From: an uncultured Prevotellaceae bacterium
Lineage (GTDB): Bacteria > Bacteroidota > Bacteroidia > Bacteroidales > Bacteroidaceae
Direction of reading: 5' to 3'
Assembly: GCA_902780025.1 (NCBI GenBank)
Contig: CACZDV010000014.1
Location: 1 to 64,000 of the forward strand
Length of the DNA: 64,000 nt
Shown here: positions 52,200 to 61,015 of the stretch, one piece after another
Layout of the letters: each line of letters begins with the position of its first letter
Position numbering within the stretch: position 1 is the first letter of the stretch
Program-made: the position numbers and the translations under genes
Notes under the pieces: model-generated
The model's database searches: none
Told to the model about the DNA's origin: nothing
What the model saw: the letters and a program-made list of their open reading frames with translations, nothing else

Positions 52200-54362
52200 A
52201 TGATCAAGATATTTACCCGACTCATTGCCACGGAGTTGCACCTCAACGAACACGCGGTAGAGAACACGCTCAAGCTGCTCGACGAGGGGTGCACCATTCC
52301 CTTTATTTCACGCTACCGCAAGGAACGCACCGGAGGGCTCGATGAGGTTCAGATAACCGCCATCAGCGACCGTGTGGAACGCCTGAAGGAGATAGCACAC
52401 CGCAAGGAGACCATCGTCAAGACCATTACCGAACAAGAGAAGATGACGCCCGAACTGCAGCAGCGCATCAGCGACTGCTGGGATGCTACGACGCTCGAAG
52501 ACATCTACCTGCCCTACAAGCCGCGCCGCAGGACACGCGCACAGGTAGCCCGCGAACGGGGACTGGAGCCGCTGGCACAACTCCTGATGCTGCAACGCGA
52601 ACCCCACCCGGCAGAGACCGCCAAACGCTTTGTCAAGGGTGACGTTACCAACACGACCGAAGCCCTGAAGGGCGCGCAGGACATCATAGCCGAACAAGTG
52701 AGCGAGGACGAGCGCAACCGCAACAGCGTGCGCGCCGCCTTCCGCCGCGAGGCTTTCATTGTCTCCAAGGTTGTCAAAGCCAAGAAGGATACTGACGAGG
52801 CCCAGAAATACAGCGACTACTTTGATTGGGAAGAACCTCTGAAGCGTTGCTCCAGCCACCGTCTGCTGGCCATGCGCCGTGGCGAGGAGGAAGGCGTGCT
52901 GCGCGTCAGCATCACCATTGAGGATGACGACGCCATAGCACGGCTGAAACGTAGCCTTCCCCCTACCCCGTCACAAGAAGGGAGAGCCTGCCGCCGCCTG
53001 TTAGAAGAGGCTGTCGAGGACGGCTACAAGCGACTGCTGCTGCCCAGCATTGAGACCGAGTTCGCAGCCCTCAGCAAGCAGCGGGCCGACGAAGAGGCCA
53101 TCAACGTCTTCGCCCAGAACCTGCGCCAGCTGCTGCTCTCGGCTCCGCTTGGCCAGAAGCGTGTCATGGGCATCGACCCGGGCTTCCGCACGGGCTGCAA
53201 GGTGGTGTGTCTGGACGCGCAGGGCAACCTGCTGCACCATGAGGCCATATTTCCCCACCCGCCCATTAACCACCGCATGCAAGCCACCGTACACCTGCAG
53301 CAGATGCTGGCCGACTACCACATAGAGGCCATCGCCATAGGCAACGGCACCGCCAGCCGCGAGACGCGTGCCTTCGTCGAAGACGTGTTGTCCTCCACCC
53401 AACACCCCGCACCCACCACCTACGTGGTCAGCGAAGACGGCGCCTCGGTCTATTCCGCATCGAAGGTGGCCCGCGACGAGTTCCCCGACGAGGATGTCAC
53501 CGTGCGCGGAGCCGTCTCCATAGGCCGCCGACTCATGGACCCGCTGGCCGAACTGGTGAAGATTGACCCGAAGAGCATCGGTGTGGGACAGTATCAGCAC
53601 GACGTGGACCAGACCAAGCTGAAGCACTCGCTCGACCACGTGGTGGAGAGCTGCGTCAACTCCGTTGGCGTGAACCTCAACACCGCCTCACAGCACCTGC
53701 TGACCTACGTCAGCGGACTGGGCCCCGTGCTGGCGCAGAACATTGTGGATTACCGCCGCGAGCACGGAGCCTTCACCAGCAGGGCACAACTGAAGAAGGT
53801 GCCCCGACTCGGGCCCGCCGCCTACCAGCAGAGTGCCGGATTCCTACGCATTCCTGAAGCTAAGAACCCACTCGACAACTCGGCCGTTCACCCCGAGAGC
53901 TATCCCATCGTCGAGCAAATGGCCAAGGACAACGACTGCACCGTAGCCGACCTGATTAGCAATAAGGAGAAACGGGCGGCCATCGACATCAAGAAGTATG
54001 TGACGGCCGACGTCGGCATGCCCACCCTTACTGACATCATGCACGAACTGGAGAAACCCGGACGCGACCCGCGCGAACAGATTGAGGAGTTCGAGTTCGA
54101 CGACAGCGTACAGACCATTGACGACCTGCAGGAAGGCATGGAGCTGCCCGGCATTGTGACCAACATCACTAACTTTGGGGCCTTTGTCGATATAGGCGTT
54201 CACCAGGACGGACTGGTGCACGTCTCGCAACTGGCCGACCGCTACGTCAGCGACCCCACGCAGGTAGTGCGGCTCCACCAACATGTGCGCGTGCGCGTCA
54301 TGGCCGTCGATTTGCGCCGCAAGCGTATCTCCCTCAGCATGAAGGGACTGAACAAGACATAA
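52200..54362 (+). CDS. tex: Tex-family RNA-binding transcription accessory protein
   Basis: This 720-residue protein has an N-terminal helical region (IPFISRYRKERTGGLDE is diagnostic) and a YqgF/RNase H-like domain from VMGIDPGFRTGCK. Helix-hairpin-helix elements follow (NTASQHLLTYVSGLGPVLAQ, FTSRAQLKKVPRLGP), and a C-terminal S1 domain (MELPGIVTNITNFGAFVDIGVHQDGLVH). It binds RNA and nucleic acids and affects transcription and stress survival. Near residue 255 it carries an in-frame palindrome-derived insert (SLPPTPSQEG) between the helical region and the YqgF domain. It is followed by two sensor genes at 12 nt, possibly one operon. Confidence 0.95.
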   Translation: MIKIFTRLIATELHLNEHAVENTLKLLDEGCTIPFISRYRKERTGGLDEVQITAISDRVERLKEIAHRKETIVKTITEQEKMTPELQQRISDCWDATTLEDIYLPYKPRRRTRAQVARERGLEPLAQLLMLQREPHPAETAKRFVKGDVTNTTEALKGAQDIIAEQVSEDERNRNSVRAAFRREAFIVSKVVKAKKDTDEAQKYSDYFDWEEPLKRCSSHRLLAMRRGEEEGVLRVSITIEDDDAIARLKRSLPPTPSQEGRACRRLLEEAVEDGYKRLLLPSIETEFAALSKQRADEEAINVFAQNLRQLLLSAPLGQKRVMGIDPGFRTGCKVVCLDAQGNLLHHEAIFPHPPINHRMQATVHLQQMLADYHIEAIAIGNGTASRETRAFVEDVLSSTQHPAPTTYVVSEDGASVYSASKVARDEFPDEDVTVRGAVSIGRRLMDPLAELVKIDPKSIGVGQYQHDVDQTKLKHSLDHVVESCVNSVGVNLNTASQHLLTYVSGLGPVLAQNIVDYRREHGAFTSRAQLKKVPRLGPAAYQQSAGFLRIPEAKNPLDNSAVHPESYPIVEQMAKDNDCTVADLISNKEKRAAIDIKKYVTADVGMPTLTDIMHELEKPGRDPREQIEEFEFDDSVQTIDDLQEGMELPGIVTNITNFGAFVDIGVHQDGLVHVSQLADRYVSDPTQVVRLHQHVRVRVMAVDLRRKRISLSMKGLNKT
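52950..52992 (+). repeat. Palindromic GC-rich repeat inside tex
   Basis: CTTCCCCCTACCCCGTC and AAGAAGGGAGAG form a decayed copy of the intergenic palindrome, in frame, encoding SLPPTPSQEG. The reading matches the TPNPSP/PPTPS type peptides this repeat class yields. The flanking Tex sequence is otherwise colinear with the family. Confidence 0.7.
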
Positions 54363-54374
54363 TCCTTTAAGCCC

Positions 54375-55871
54375 ATGAACCAGCTGAAAAAAATAATAGC
54401 CAATACCTTATCCGTACGCATCAGCCTGATGGTGGTGCTTGCTGTTGCTTTGCTGTTAGGCATAGCGCTGTTCGTGATGTTCAGCTTCTCGCGCAAGGCA
54501 TTAAGACAGGAAGCGCTTGAGAAAGCCGGACAGACGCTCACCGCCACCGTGCAGCATACCGACAACGTACTGTTAAGCGTGGAACAGGCGTCAGGCAACA
54601 TCTACTGGGACATGATGCAGCACCTGGACGAGCCGGACCGCATGTTCGACTACTGTCGGGAACTTCTGGAAGCCAACCCTTACATTAACGGCTGCGCCAT
54701 TGCTTTCGAGCCCTATTACTACAAGAGTCGCGGACAGTACTTCATGGCTTACCTGCACCATGAGCACTCAGGCCAGCTGAACACCGAGGACTCACCCCTC
54801 ATTCAGTCAGAGACGTTCAGTAACGTTCCCTACACAGAGCAGTCGTGGTACACTTTACCTTTGGAAAACGGACACCCCAGCTGGGTTGGGCCGCTAAAGA
54901 ACGAAGACGCTGAAGACGAAGCACTCATCTCTTTCTGCCTGCCTATATATAATAAGGAGGGACGCGCCATTGGGGTACTTGGCGTTGATGTGACGCTGGC
55001 CCTGCTCTCCAATATTGTGCTGTCAGCCAAGCCCTCACCAAACTCCTATGCCGTACTGCTGGGAAGCGACGGTTCGTTCATCGTTCACCCCGACAGCACC
55101 AAACTGCTGCACGAGACGGTTTTCTCGACGCCTGCCAATGATACTGACCCAGAGGTGGAAGAAGCCGCACGCGCCATGGTGGCCGGTGAGACGGGCTACC
55201 GGCATTTACGACTGGACGGTGTTGACAGCTACGTCTTCTACAAGCCCTTTACGCGCGCCGTTGTGCCTGGCCGGTCAATGAACAAGCTGGGATGGAGCGC
55301 AGGCATTATCTACCCAGAGGACGACATCTTCGGCGACTATAACCAGCTGCTGTACATAGTGCTGGCCATTGCCGGCATCGGCCTGCTGGTGCTGCTGGTG
55401 CTCTGCCAGTTGTTCACCCACCACCAGCTGCTGCCCCTGCGTATGCTGACCGAGTCAGCCCGGCGCATTTCGGAAGGGCACTACGACGAGACCATACCCG
55501 ACAGCCGGCATCACGACGAAGTGGGACGCCTGCAGGCCAACTTCAGGCAGATGCAGCTGGCGCTGTCGGCCAACATGGGCGAGCTGGAACGCCTGAACGA
55601 GACGCTGCGCGAACGGGGTGCCGGACTGGCCGAAGCCTACGAACAGGCCCGTGAGGCCGACCACATGAAGACCGCTGTGCTGCACAACATGACTAACCAG
55701 ATGCTGACCCCCGTCAACGCCATCAGCAGCAACGTTGACGAGCTGTGCCACAACAGCCGCACCCTGAAGCCTGCGGAAGTGCAGCAGCTCGTGACTGACA
55801 TTCTGCATGAGGGGGAAAACATAACCGACGTGCTCAACGACCTGCTTAAAGTTAATAATAAGAAGAAATGA
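54375..55871 (+). CDS. PDC-HAMP sensor with degenerate histidine kinase half
   Basis: This 498-residue protein has a membrane helix (about 15-36), a periplasmic PDC/Cache-type sensor (about 40-310), a second membrane helix (about 316-338), a HAMP domain (about 340-395), a coiled coil, and a HisKA-like helix. The phospho-accepting position in the family motif M(S/T)HEL reads MTNQM here, with Asn441, and the protein ends 57 residues later with no ATP-binding domain. It cannot autophosphorylate. It overlaps the following intact sensor kinase by 4 nt and shares its architecture, so heterodimerisation with it is plausible. Confidence 0.85.
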   Translation: MNQLKKIIANTLSVRISLMVVLAVALLLGIALFVMFSFSRKALRQEALEKAGQTLTATVQHTDNVLLSVEQASGNIYWDMMQHLDEPDRMFDYCRELLEANPYINGCAIAFEPYYYKSRGQYFMAYLHHEHSGQLNTEDSPLIQSETFSNVPYTEQSWYTLPLENGHPSWVGPLKNEDAEDEALISFCLPIYNKEGRAIGVLGVDVTLALLSNIVLSAKPSPNSYAVLLGSDGSFIVHPDSTKLLHETVFSTPANDTDPEVEEAARAMVAGETGYRHLRLDGVDSYVFYKPFTRAVVPGRSMNKLGWSAGIIYPEDDIFGDYNQLLYIVLAIAGIGLLVLLVLCQLFTHHQLLPLRMLTESARRISEGHYDETIPDSRHHDEVGRLQANFRQMQLALSANMGELERLNETLRERGAGLAEAYEQAREADHMKTAVLHNMTNQMLTPVNAISSNVDELCHNSRTLKPAEVQQLVTDILHEGENITDVLNDLLKVNNKKK

Positions 55872-57787
55872 AAACCATCATTGACCATATACGACAGTCG
55901 CTTTCGACGAAGCTCAGCCTGGGCATTGTGCTGCTCACGACGCTGGTCTTCGTCCTCTCGCTGGGCATTCTGTTCTTCCAGTCGCGCAACAACATCAGAC
56001 AGGAAGCGCAGGAACACGCCGCCAGTGTGCTCGATGCCACCTCACACCGCGTGAAGAGCTACCTCTCGACCATTGAGACGGCCACCAATGCCAATTACCA
56101 GATAGCACTCAGAAACATGCAGCCCGACTCGCTGCTGGCACTCTCAAGGCGCATCGTCACGCTCAATGCCAACGTCAACGGCTGCTCCATCACCACCGAG
56201 CCATATACCTTCCCGCAGTATGGCCGCTACTTCTCGGCCTATTCCGTCAGGTTCGGCAACGACAGCATCAGCACCGTCAGGGAAGCCGAATACGAATACT
56301 TCGACAAGATATGGTACAAGGCACCGCGCCGACTGGGCGAACCGTGCTGGGTTGACCCCTTCGACGACTATAACGAGGGGACGCTCTCGGCCACCGACAT
56401 GATTGCCTCCTACTGCCGGCCGCTCTACCACAACGGACACTTCGTCGGCGTCATCTCTACCGACCTGTCGCTCACCCGCCTGTCGCAGATTATTGCCACC
56501 GAGGAGCCCTACCCTAACGCCTATTTCTTCATGCTCGGACAAGACGGGCACTACTTCGTACACCCAGACTCCACACGCCTGGTTGACAAGACCATCTTCG
56601 ACATGAATGACGCGCAGGACGGGACTGACATTATAGCCATTGGCCACCAGATGACTACGGGTAAGCAGGGCTCACTGTTCACCACCATCAACGGAAAGCC
56701 ATCGCTGGTCTGCTATCAGGCTGTGCCAGGCACCAACTGGAGCCTTGCACTGGTGTGCCCCGAAAGCGACATCCTGCATAACTACTACAAGCTCAGCTAT
56801 GTGCTCGTACCGCTCCTCGTCATTGGCTTCATTCTCATCTTCCTGCTGAGCCGCCACATCGTCATTGGTGCCGTCAAGCCGCTCAACCGGCTGGTCAGCC
56901 AGTCACAGCGCATAGCCGCCGGACACTACGACGAGCAGATTCCCTACTCCCCACGCACCGATGCCGTAGGAATGCTGCAGAACAGCTTTGCCACCATGCA
57001 GCAGTCGCTCAGCCGCCACGTCAACGACATTGTCCACGTGAACGAAGAAACGCAGCAACGCAACGCCGAACTGCAACAGGCGCGCCAGCTGGCCGAGGAA
57101 GCCGGACGGCAGAAGACGGCCTTCATTCAGAACATGACCCACCAGATACGCACGCCGCTCAACATTATCAACGGTTTCGCACAGGTGCTTCGCGACAACT
57201 TCTACGAGCTGTCGGCCACCGAGCGCAACAAGATTTCCGACTTGATGGAGCACAACGCCAATACGCTCAACCGCATGGTCCTCATGCTTTACGACATTTC
57301 CGAAGTCGGACTGTCGGAAGAGCTGCGCAGCCACCGCCACGAGCGGGTGCTGTGTAACGAGTTGGCACGCGAGTGCATAACGTCAACCCGCCTGCATTTC
57401 CCCAATCTGCCCATTCAGTTTGAGACCACGCTGCCCGACACCTTCTTCATTCGCAGTAATAAGCTCTACCTGATGCGCAGCATTCGCGAGATACTCTACA
57501 ACTCAGCCAAATATTCCGACGGTGAGCACATCACGTTGCAACTGTCGGCTACGGCCTATACCGTAAAGTTCGTCTTCAGCGACACAGGCCCCGGCATCGC
57601 CGACCTTTACCAGCCGCTCATGTACGTTCCTTTCACCAAGGTGAACGACCTCTCGGAAGGCCTCGGACTCGGACTTCCCCTGACCCAGCGCCACGTTGCC
57701 AACCTGGGCGGTGCGCTGACCCTCGATACCACCTACCACGAAGGCTGCCGCTTCGTCCTGGAGCTGCCCATCACCAGCAAGGCATAG
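55868..57787 (+). CDS. PDC-HAMP sensor histidine kinase
   Basis: This 639-residue membrane sensor has a helix at about 15-36, a PDC/Cache sensor with DPFDDYNEGTLSATDM and VISTDLSLTRLSQ segments, a second helix at about 310-330, and HAMP about 335-390. The HisKA H-box is NMTHQIRTPLN with His425. The catalytic domain has an N-box (LYNSAKYSDGE), G1 DTGPGI and G2 GLGLGLPL. It is a functional kinase by motif. No response regulator lies in the window, so the partner is elsewhere. Its start overlaps the degenerate sensor upstream; the two look like a tandem duplication. Confidence 0.92.
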   Translation: MKTIIDHIRQSLSTKLSLGIVLLTTLVFVLSLGILFFQSRNNIRQEAQEHAASVLDATSHRVKSYLSTIETATNANYQIALRNMQPDSLLALSRRIVTLNANVNGCSITTEPYTFPQYGRYFSAYSVRFGNDSISTVREAEYEYFDKIWYKAPRRLGEPCWVDPFDDYNEGTLSATDMIASYCRPLYHNGHFVGVISTDLSLTRLSQIIATEEPYPNAYFFMLGQDGHYFVHPDSTRLVDKTIFDMNDAQDGTDIIAIGHQMTTGKQGSLFTTINGKPSLVCYQAVPGTNWSLALVCPESDILHNYYKLSYVLVPLLVIGFILIFLLSRHIVIGAVKPLNRLVSQSQRIAAGHYDEQIPYSPRTDAVGMLQNSFATMQQSLSRHVNDIVHVNEETQQRNAELQQARQLAEEAGRQKTAFIQNMTHQIRTPLNIINGFAQVLRDNFYELSATERNKISDLMEHNANTLNRMVLMLYDISEVGLSEELRSHRHERVLCNELARECITSTRLHFPNLPIQFETTLPDTFFIRSNKLYLMRSIREILYNSAKYSDGEHITLQLSATAYTVKFVFSDTGPGIADLYQPLMYVPFTKVNDLSEGLGLGLPLTQRHVANLGGALTLDTTYHEGCRFVLELPITSKA

Positions 57788-57874
57788 ACAAAAAGCGGCT
57801 CAGTCCGGAGAGCCCCGTTGAATTTTGTCTTAGCAACGGACCACAGGACTTAAGGACTTATTGACACTCGATGC

Positions 57875-57916
57875 AAAAAAGAAAGCGTCGCACCTACTGA
57901 GAGTTGCGACGCTTTC
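57875..57916 (-). terminator. Rho-independent terminator of the infC-rpmI-rplT operon
   Basis: Perfect 12-bp arms GAAAGCGTCGCA (57881-57892) and TGCGACGCTTTC (57905-57916) enclose a 12-nt loop. On the reverse strand a T6 run (57875-57880) follows. Some effect on the convergent sensor kinase transcript is possible. Confidence 0.9.
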
Positions 57917-57945
57917 ATTCAAGCAAAACTTGTTTGCTGTAGTTT

Positions 57946-58296
57946 TTACTTATTAGCAACCTTGGCAACGATAGCCTTGAAAGCCTCAGGGTTGTTGACA
58001 GCGAGGTCAGCGAGCACCTTACGGTTAATCTCGATGCCGGCCTTGTTCAAACCACCCATCAGAGCAGAATAGCTCATACCCTCGAGACGAGCGGCAGCGT
58101 TGATACGCTGAATCCACAGGGCACGGAAGGTGCGCTTCTTGTTCCTACGGTCGCGATAAGCATAGGTAAGACCCTTTTCCCAAGTGTTCTTGGCTACTGT
58201 CCAAACATTCTTACGGGCACCGAAGTAACCACGTGTAAGTTTCAGAATTCTCTTTCTCTTTGCTCTTGAAGCAACATGATTAACTGATCTTGGCAT
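57946..58296 (-). CDS. rplT: Large-subunit ribosomal protein L20
   Basis: This 116-residue basic protein starts [29 protein letters not shown]. Its C-terminal domain contains [18 protein letters not shown], the usual L20 signature. It binds 23S rRNA early in 50S assembly and in many bacteria represses its own operon. It follows rpmI by 34 nt and ends before a strong terminator. Confidence 0.98.
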   Translation of the reverse strand: MPRSVNHVASRAKRKRILKLTRGYFGARKNVWTVAKNTWEKGLTYAYRDRRNKKRTFRALWIQRINAAARLEGMSYSALMGGLNKAGIEINRKVLADLAVNNPEAFKAIVAKVANK

Positions 58297-58330
58297 AGTT
58301 TTCTTTTACTTTAAATGTTTGACAATAGGT

Positions 58331-58528
58331 TTAACGGAGACACAACAGGTCGCGGACCTGCTTCATGTTAGAAACGTCAACGATGCTGTAACCCGTCAGG
58401 TTACGCTTCTGTTTCTTGGTCTTCTTCGTGAGAATGTGGCTGTGGTAAGCATGATGTCTCTTGATCTTACCCGAACCGGTGAACGAGAATCTCTTCTTTG
58501 CACCGGAGTTTGTCTTTACTTTTGGCAT
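58331..58528 (-). CDS. rpmI: Large-subunit ribosomal protein L35
   Basis: This 65-residue basic protein begins [31 protein letters not shown], the canonical L35 opening. The start at 58528 is set by this; an upstream in-frame extension has no similarity. It sits between infC and rplT, the standard order. Confidence 0.97.
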   Translation of the reverse strand: MPKVKTNSGAKKRFSFTGSGKIKRHHAYHSHILTKKTKKQKRNLTGYSIVDVSNMKQVRDLLCLR

Positions 58529-58606
58529 TGTTTTTTTTGTTTTTAAATTGTTATTTATTATACGGTGGCAACGCATATACCGGGCGTTACGCACCAAGTT
58601 TATTTT

Positions 58607-59302
58607 CTATTCATCCTCGCTCGTCTCGGTCAGCTTCTTCAGCGCGTCGGCACTGATCTTGGCGTTGGCCAGCAGACCGCCGTTGGCAGGCTTCTCGGCC
58701 TCTACCATGATGCGCTCAGCCTCCTTGGCCTCAGCCTCGCGGCGCTCGTTGTCACGCTTCTGCTGGCTCTTCTTGGCCACACCGGCCTTCTTCGGGGCCA
58801 GGTAGAGGAACATCTTCTTGCCCTCCAAGCTCGGCATGGACTCTACCTTGCCGCACTCCTCCAGGTCGTTGGCAAAACGCAGCAGCAGCACCTCGCCTTG
58901 CTCCTTGAACAGGATGCTCCGGCCACGGAAGAATACGTACGCGCGTACCTTATTACCTTCCTCCAGAAACTCCTTGGCGTGCTTCAGCTTGAACTGGTAG
59001 TCGTGCTCGTCCGTCTGAGGTCCGAACCTTATTTCCTTTACTTCCACCTTCACCTGCTTGGCCTTCATCTCCTTCTGGCGCTTCTTCTGCTGGTAGAGGA
59101 ACTTACTGTAGTCAATCAAACGACAAACGGGCGGCTGCGCATTCGGCGATATCTCCACAAGGTCAACGCCTTGGTCGCGAGCCATATCCAGTGCCTGACG
59201 GGTCGGAACAACGGTGCTGCCACCATCTCCCACAATGCGTACCTCGCGAACGCGAATCTGCTCATTCACGCGGTACTGATTCTTCATGTTGTCGTTCTTC
59301 AT
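58607..59302 (-). CDS. infC: Translation initiation factor IF-3
   Basis: This 231-residue protein has an N-terminal domain starting [18 protein letters not shown] with [22 protein letters not shown], a linker, and the IF-3 C-domain ([38 protein letters not shown]). A charged extension of about 55 residues follows the core ([20 protein letters not shown]...). It blocks 50S joining and checks the start codon. Two ATGs (59302, 59287) are possible. The usual thrS is not directly upstream; an esterase fragment and a promoter are. Confidence 0.97.
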   Translation of the reverse strand: MKNDNMKNQYRVNEQIRVREVRIVGDGGSTVVPTRQALDMARDQGVDLVEISPNAQPPVCRLIDYSKFLYQQKKRQKEMKAKQVKVEVKEIRFGPQTDEHDYQFKLKHAKEFLEEGNKVRAYVFFRGRSILFKEQGEVLLLRFANDLEECGKVESMPSLEGKKMFLYLAPKKAGVAKKSQQKRDNERREAEAKEAERIMVEAEKPANGGLLANAKISADALKKLTETSEDE

Positions 59303-59339
59303 TAACTATTTTTAGTTCTACTTTCGTGTTAAACGGCTG

Positions 59340-59370
59340 CAAAGGTACGACAAATCAATGAATTAACAAA
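59340..59370 (-). promoter_or_regulatory. Promoter for infC-rpmI-rplT
   Basis: Reverse-strand -7 TACCTTTG (59340-59347) and -33 TTTG (59367-59370) are spaced 19 nt apart, giving a leader of about 33 nt before the ATG at 59302. Too short for a long L20 attenuator. Confidence 0.7.
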
Positions 59371-59388
59371 ATATTTTTGCAAAAATTC

Positions 59389-59419
59389 TTGTCCATTCCG
59401 CCAACTTTTTATACTTTTG
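59389..59419 (+). promoter_or_regulatory. Promoter for the esterase-fragment gene
   Basis: TTG (59389-59391) and TACTTTTG (59412-59419) are 20 nt apart, back to back with the infC promoter; the ATG is at 59438. Confidence 0.6.
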
Positions 59420-59437
59420 CCCGAAAATTACTGCTAT

Positions 59438-59800
59438 ATGAAACAATTACTTACAACCATCGCACTACTTTTTGCCGCTATGACAGCTCAAGCACAAGAC
59501 CCCAACTTCTACATCTACCTCGCCATCGGACAGTCGAACATGGTGGGCCAGGCACCACCGGCTACGTCGTCTCCTCAAAAGGCTGTTCACCGGCCGACGA
59601 CAACGTGCATCAAGAGCGAGAAGCCCATCAAGAAGCTCGACGTGGTCAGCTATTCCGGCCAGACCATCCACACCTTCACGCCCGCCAAGGCCGATATCAC
59701 CAGCTACTTCTACCCCCTGAAGGGCATCAGCGACAAAGTGCTCATCGTGGTCATCGAAGCACAGGACGGCAGCAAAGCCACCAAGAAGTGTGTTTTTTAA
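59438..59800 (+). pseudogene. Truncated SGNH-esterase-like N-terminus fused to unrelated tail
   Basis: The 120-residue frame starts with a signal peptide (MKQLLTTIALLFAAMTAQAQ) and then DPNFYIYLAIGQSNMVGQA, the catalytic-block opening of carbohydrate esterases (sialate O-acetylesterase type, GQSN Ser). After about residue 45 the similarity stops. The rest (KPIKKLDVVSYSGQTIHTF ... KVLIVVIEAQDGSK) looks like a beta-sandwich from another protein, ending KKCVF. Block III with the Asp/His pair is absent, so esterase activity is not possible. It has a promoter and may be expressed. It probably arose by deletion; a functional small secreted protein is not excluded. Confidence 0.55.
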
Positions 59801-59801
59801 T

Positions 59802-59936
59802 GAGAAATGAGAAATGAGTAATGAGAAATGAGGAATGTGAATGTAGAAATGTTGAAATAAGCTGCACCAACGGCATTCCTTCATTTCTCATTTTAATTTC
59901 TCATTTTTCATTCCTCATTTCTAATTTACGGATTAA
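59802..59936. repeat. GAAATGAG simple repeats and their inverse
   Basis: Words such as GAGAAATGAG near 59802-59835 are complemented by CATTTCTCATT and CATTCCTCATTTC near 59880-59925. They form a large imperfect hairpin between the esterase remnant and the convergent HU gene, suitable as a bidirectional terminator. Confidence 0.5.
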
Positions 59937-60378
59937 CCGGCTCCGGCGTCGCGTTCGACTGCTGAACGTAGTTTTCGTACTTCTTCAGCTTGCGCTCGGG
60001 CATGAGCGTCTGCACAGTGCCGCCGTTCGTCTTCTTGCGCTCGGGGCGGAAGAGTACACCCACGTTCTTCACGTTCTCCTCAACGTCGTAGGGATTCTCG
60101 TCGGTCACTGCCTGGTACTTGGCACGGATGCGGGGAGAGAACGTGCCCAGCCCGTCCAACTTCACGGTGAACCCGTCGGCCAGCTTCTCGGTCAGCACGT
60201 CGGCCAGCTCGTCGAGCACAGCCTTCACGTCAGAGCGCTTCACCGATGCGTTCTTCTGAATTTTCTCGGCCACCTCTTCGGTCGTGGTCAGACCCAGTGT
60301 GCGGACGCGGGCCACGAACTGCCCGTAGTTATCCGACTTCTCATTGTTGCATTTCTGCAGTACATAGTTGATTGCCAT
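59926..60378 (-). CDS. HU-like DNA-binding protein
   Basis: This 150-residue protein starts MAINYVLQKCNNEKSDNYGQF. The HU/IHF core is represented by VAEKIQKNASVKRSDVKAVLDELADVLTEKLADGFTVKLDGLGTFSPRI, with helices then the GTF saddle. It is the longer HU-HIG type of Bacteroidetes, with an extended basic C-terminus (PERKLKKYENYVQQ). It is likely nucleoid-associated or mobile-element-linked; many such genes sit by accessory DNA. The start at 60378 is chosen because homology begins there. A leader of about 170 nt with small frames precedes it. Confidence 0.85.
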   Translation of the reverse strand: MAINYVLQKCNNEKSDNYGQFVARVRTLGLTTTEEVAEKIQKNASVKRSDVKAVLDELADVLTEKLADGFTVKLDGLGTFSPRIRAKYQAVTDENPYDVEENVKNVGVLFRPERKKTNGGTVQTLMPERKLKKYENYVQQSNATPEPVNP

Positions 60379-60397
60379 GGTATTAAACAATTAACGA

Positions 60398-60540
60398 TTA
60401 AAAAGGTAAAACATTAAAGATCATGCTTGGTGCATTTTTCGAGAGTTCTGCGGCATTGCTGCCTGGGCGTTCAAGACTGCTTCCACCGGTGTTTTTCATA
60501 CAGCCTTCATTCGCGTGTTTTTCATGGTATTAGATTCCAT
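60398..60540 (-). other. Short overlapping reading frames in the HU leader
   Basis: On the reverse strand a 14-codon frame (MESNTMKNTRMKAV, 60540-60496) overlaps by an ATGA junction a 33-codon frame (MKNTGGSSLERPGSNAAELS..., 60499-60398), which stops 20 nt before the HU ATG. No similarity is recognised. They could be upstream regulatory frames or chance. Confidence 0.3.
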
Positions 60541-60553
60541 CTTTATTACACTG

Positions 60554-60585
60554 CAAAGTTATAAAAAATTACTGAAATATCCAAA
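60554..60585 (-). promoter_or_regulatory. Promoter for the HU-like gene
   Basis: Reverse-strand -7 TAACTTTG (60554-60561) and -33 TTTG (60582-60585), spacing 20 nt. It predicts a leader of about 170 nt. Confidence 0.7.
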
Positions 60586-60706
60586 CATTTAAGCAATTAT
60601 TTTACAGGAAATTTAAAATATTTTCTTTAAGTAATACTTTATAGTATTTTCTTACTATCTTCCTTGCCTGCTGCCATATCTTATCACAAAAATTTTGGTC
60701 ATAAAA

Positions 60707-60738
60707 TTTGGCGATGTGACTAAAAATAGTTACCTTTG
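60707..60738 (+). promoter_or_regulatory. Promoter for hicAB, apparently leaderless
   Basis: TTTG (60707-60710), 20 nt, TACCTTTG (60731-60738); the hicA ATG is at 60743, 4 nt after the -7 box. Autoregulation by HicB at this site is likely by analogy. Confidence 0.65.
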
Positions 60739-60742
60739 CGCC

Positions 60743-61003
60743 ATGAATAAGAGAGAAAAACTAATCAAGCGATTCAGGACTCTTCCCAGAGACTTTACCT
60801 TTGAGGAAGTAGTCAGCCTTTTTCAAGGCTACGGATTCGAGCTTGAGAACAAGGGGGCGACATCTGGTTCAAGAATAAAGTTCTACCATAGCGTCGACCA
60901 GATAGCCTACATCATGCACAAGCCCCATCCGAGTAACATCGTTAAGGGTTATATGATGCGTGACATTTTGAATTTTCTGATTAAAAATCATTATATAGAA
61001 TAG
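60743..61003 (+). CDS. hicA: HicA-type mRNA interferase toxin
   Basis: This 86-residue basic protein starts MNKREKLIKRFRTLPRDFTFEEVVSLFQGYGFELENKG. The double-stranded-RNA-binding-like fold ends with GSRIKFYH and HKPHPSN, carrying the conserved catalytic His (KPHP). The start at 60743 is set by the promoter and by homology. It is followed by its antitoxin at 12 nt. It cleaves mRNA when unopposed. Confidence 0.9.
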   Translation: MNKREKLIKRFRTLPRDFTFEEVVSLFQGYGFELENKGATSGSRIKFYHSVDQIAYIMHKPHPSNIVKGYMMRDILNFLIKNHYIE

Positions 61004-61015
61004 GAGGATATTGTT

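Noticed and set aside
59377-59817. A 146-codon frame overlapping the esterase remnant in another frame
   Set aside because: The alternative frame has no signal peptide or family motif, whereas the chosen frame has both at its start.
60398-60540. Small toxin or known leader peptide in the HU leader
   Set aside because: Neither short frame shows a hydrophobic toxin pattern or recognised attenuator codon run; kept only as a weak observation.
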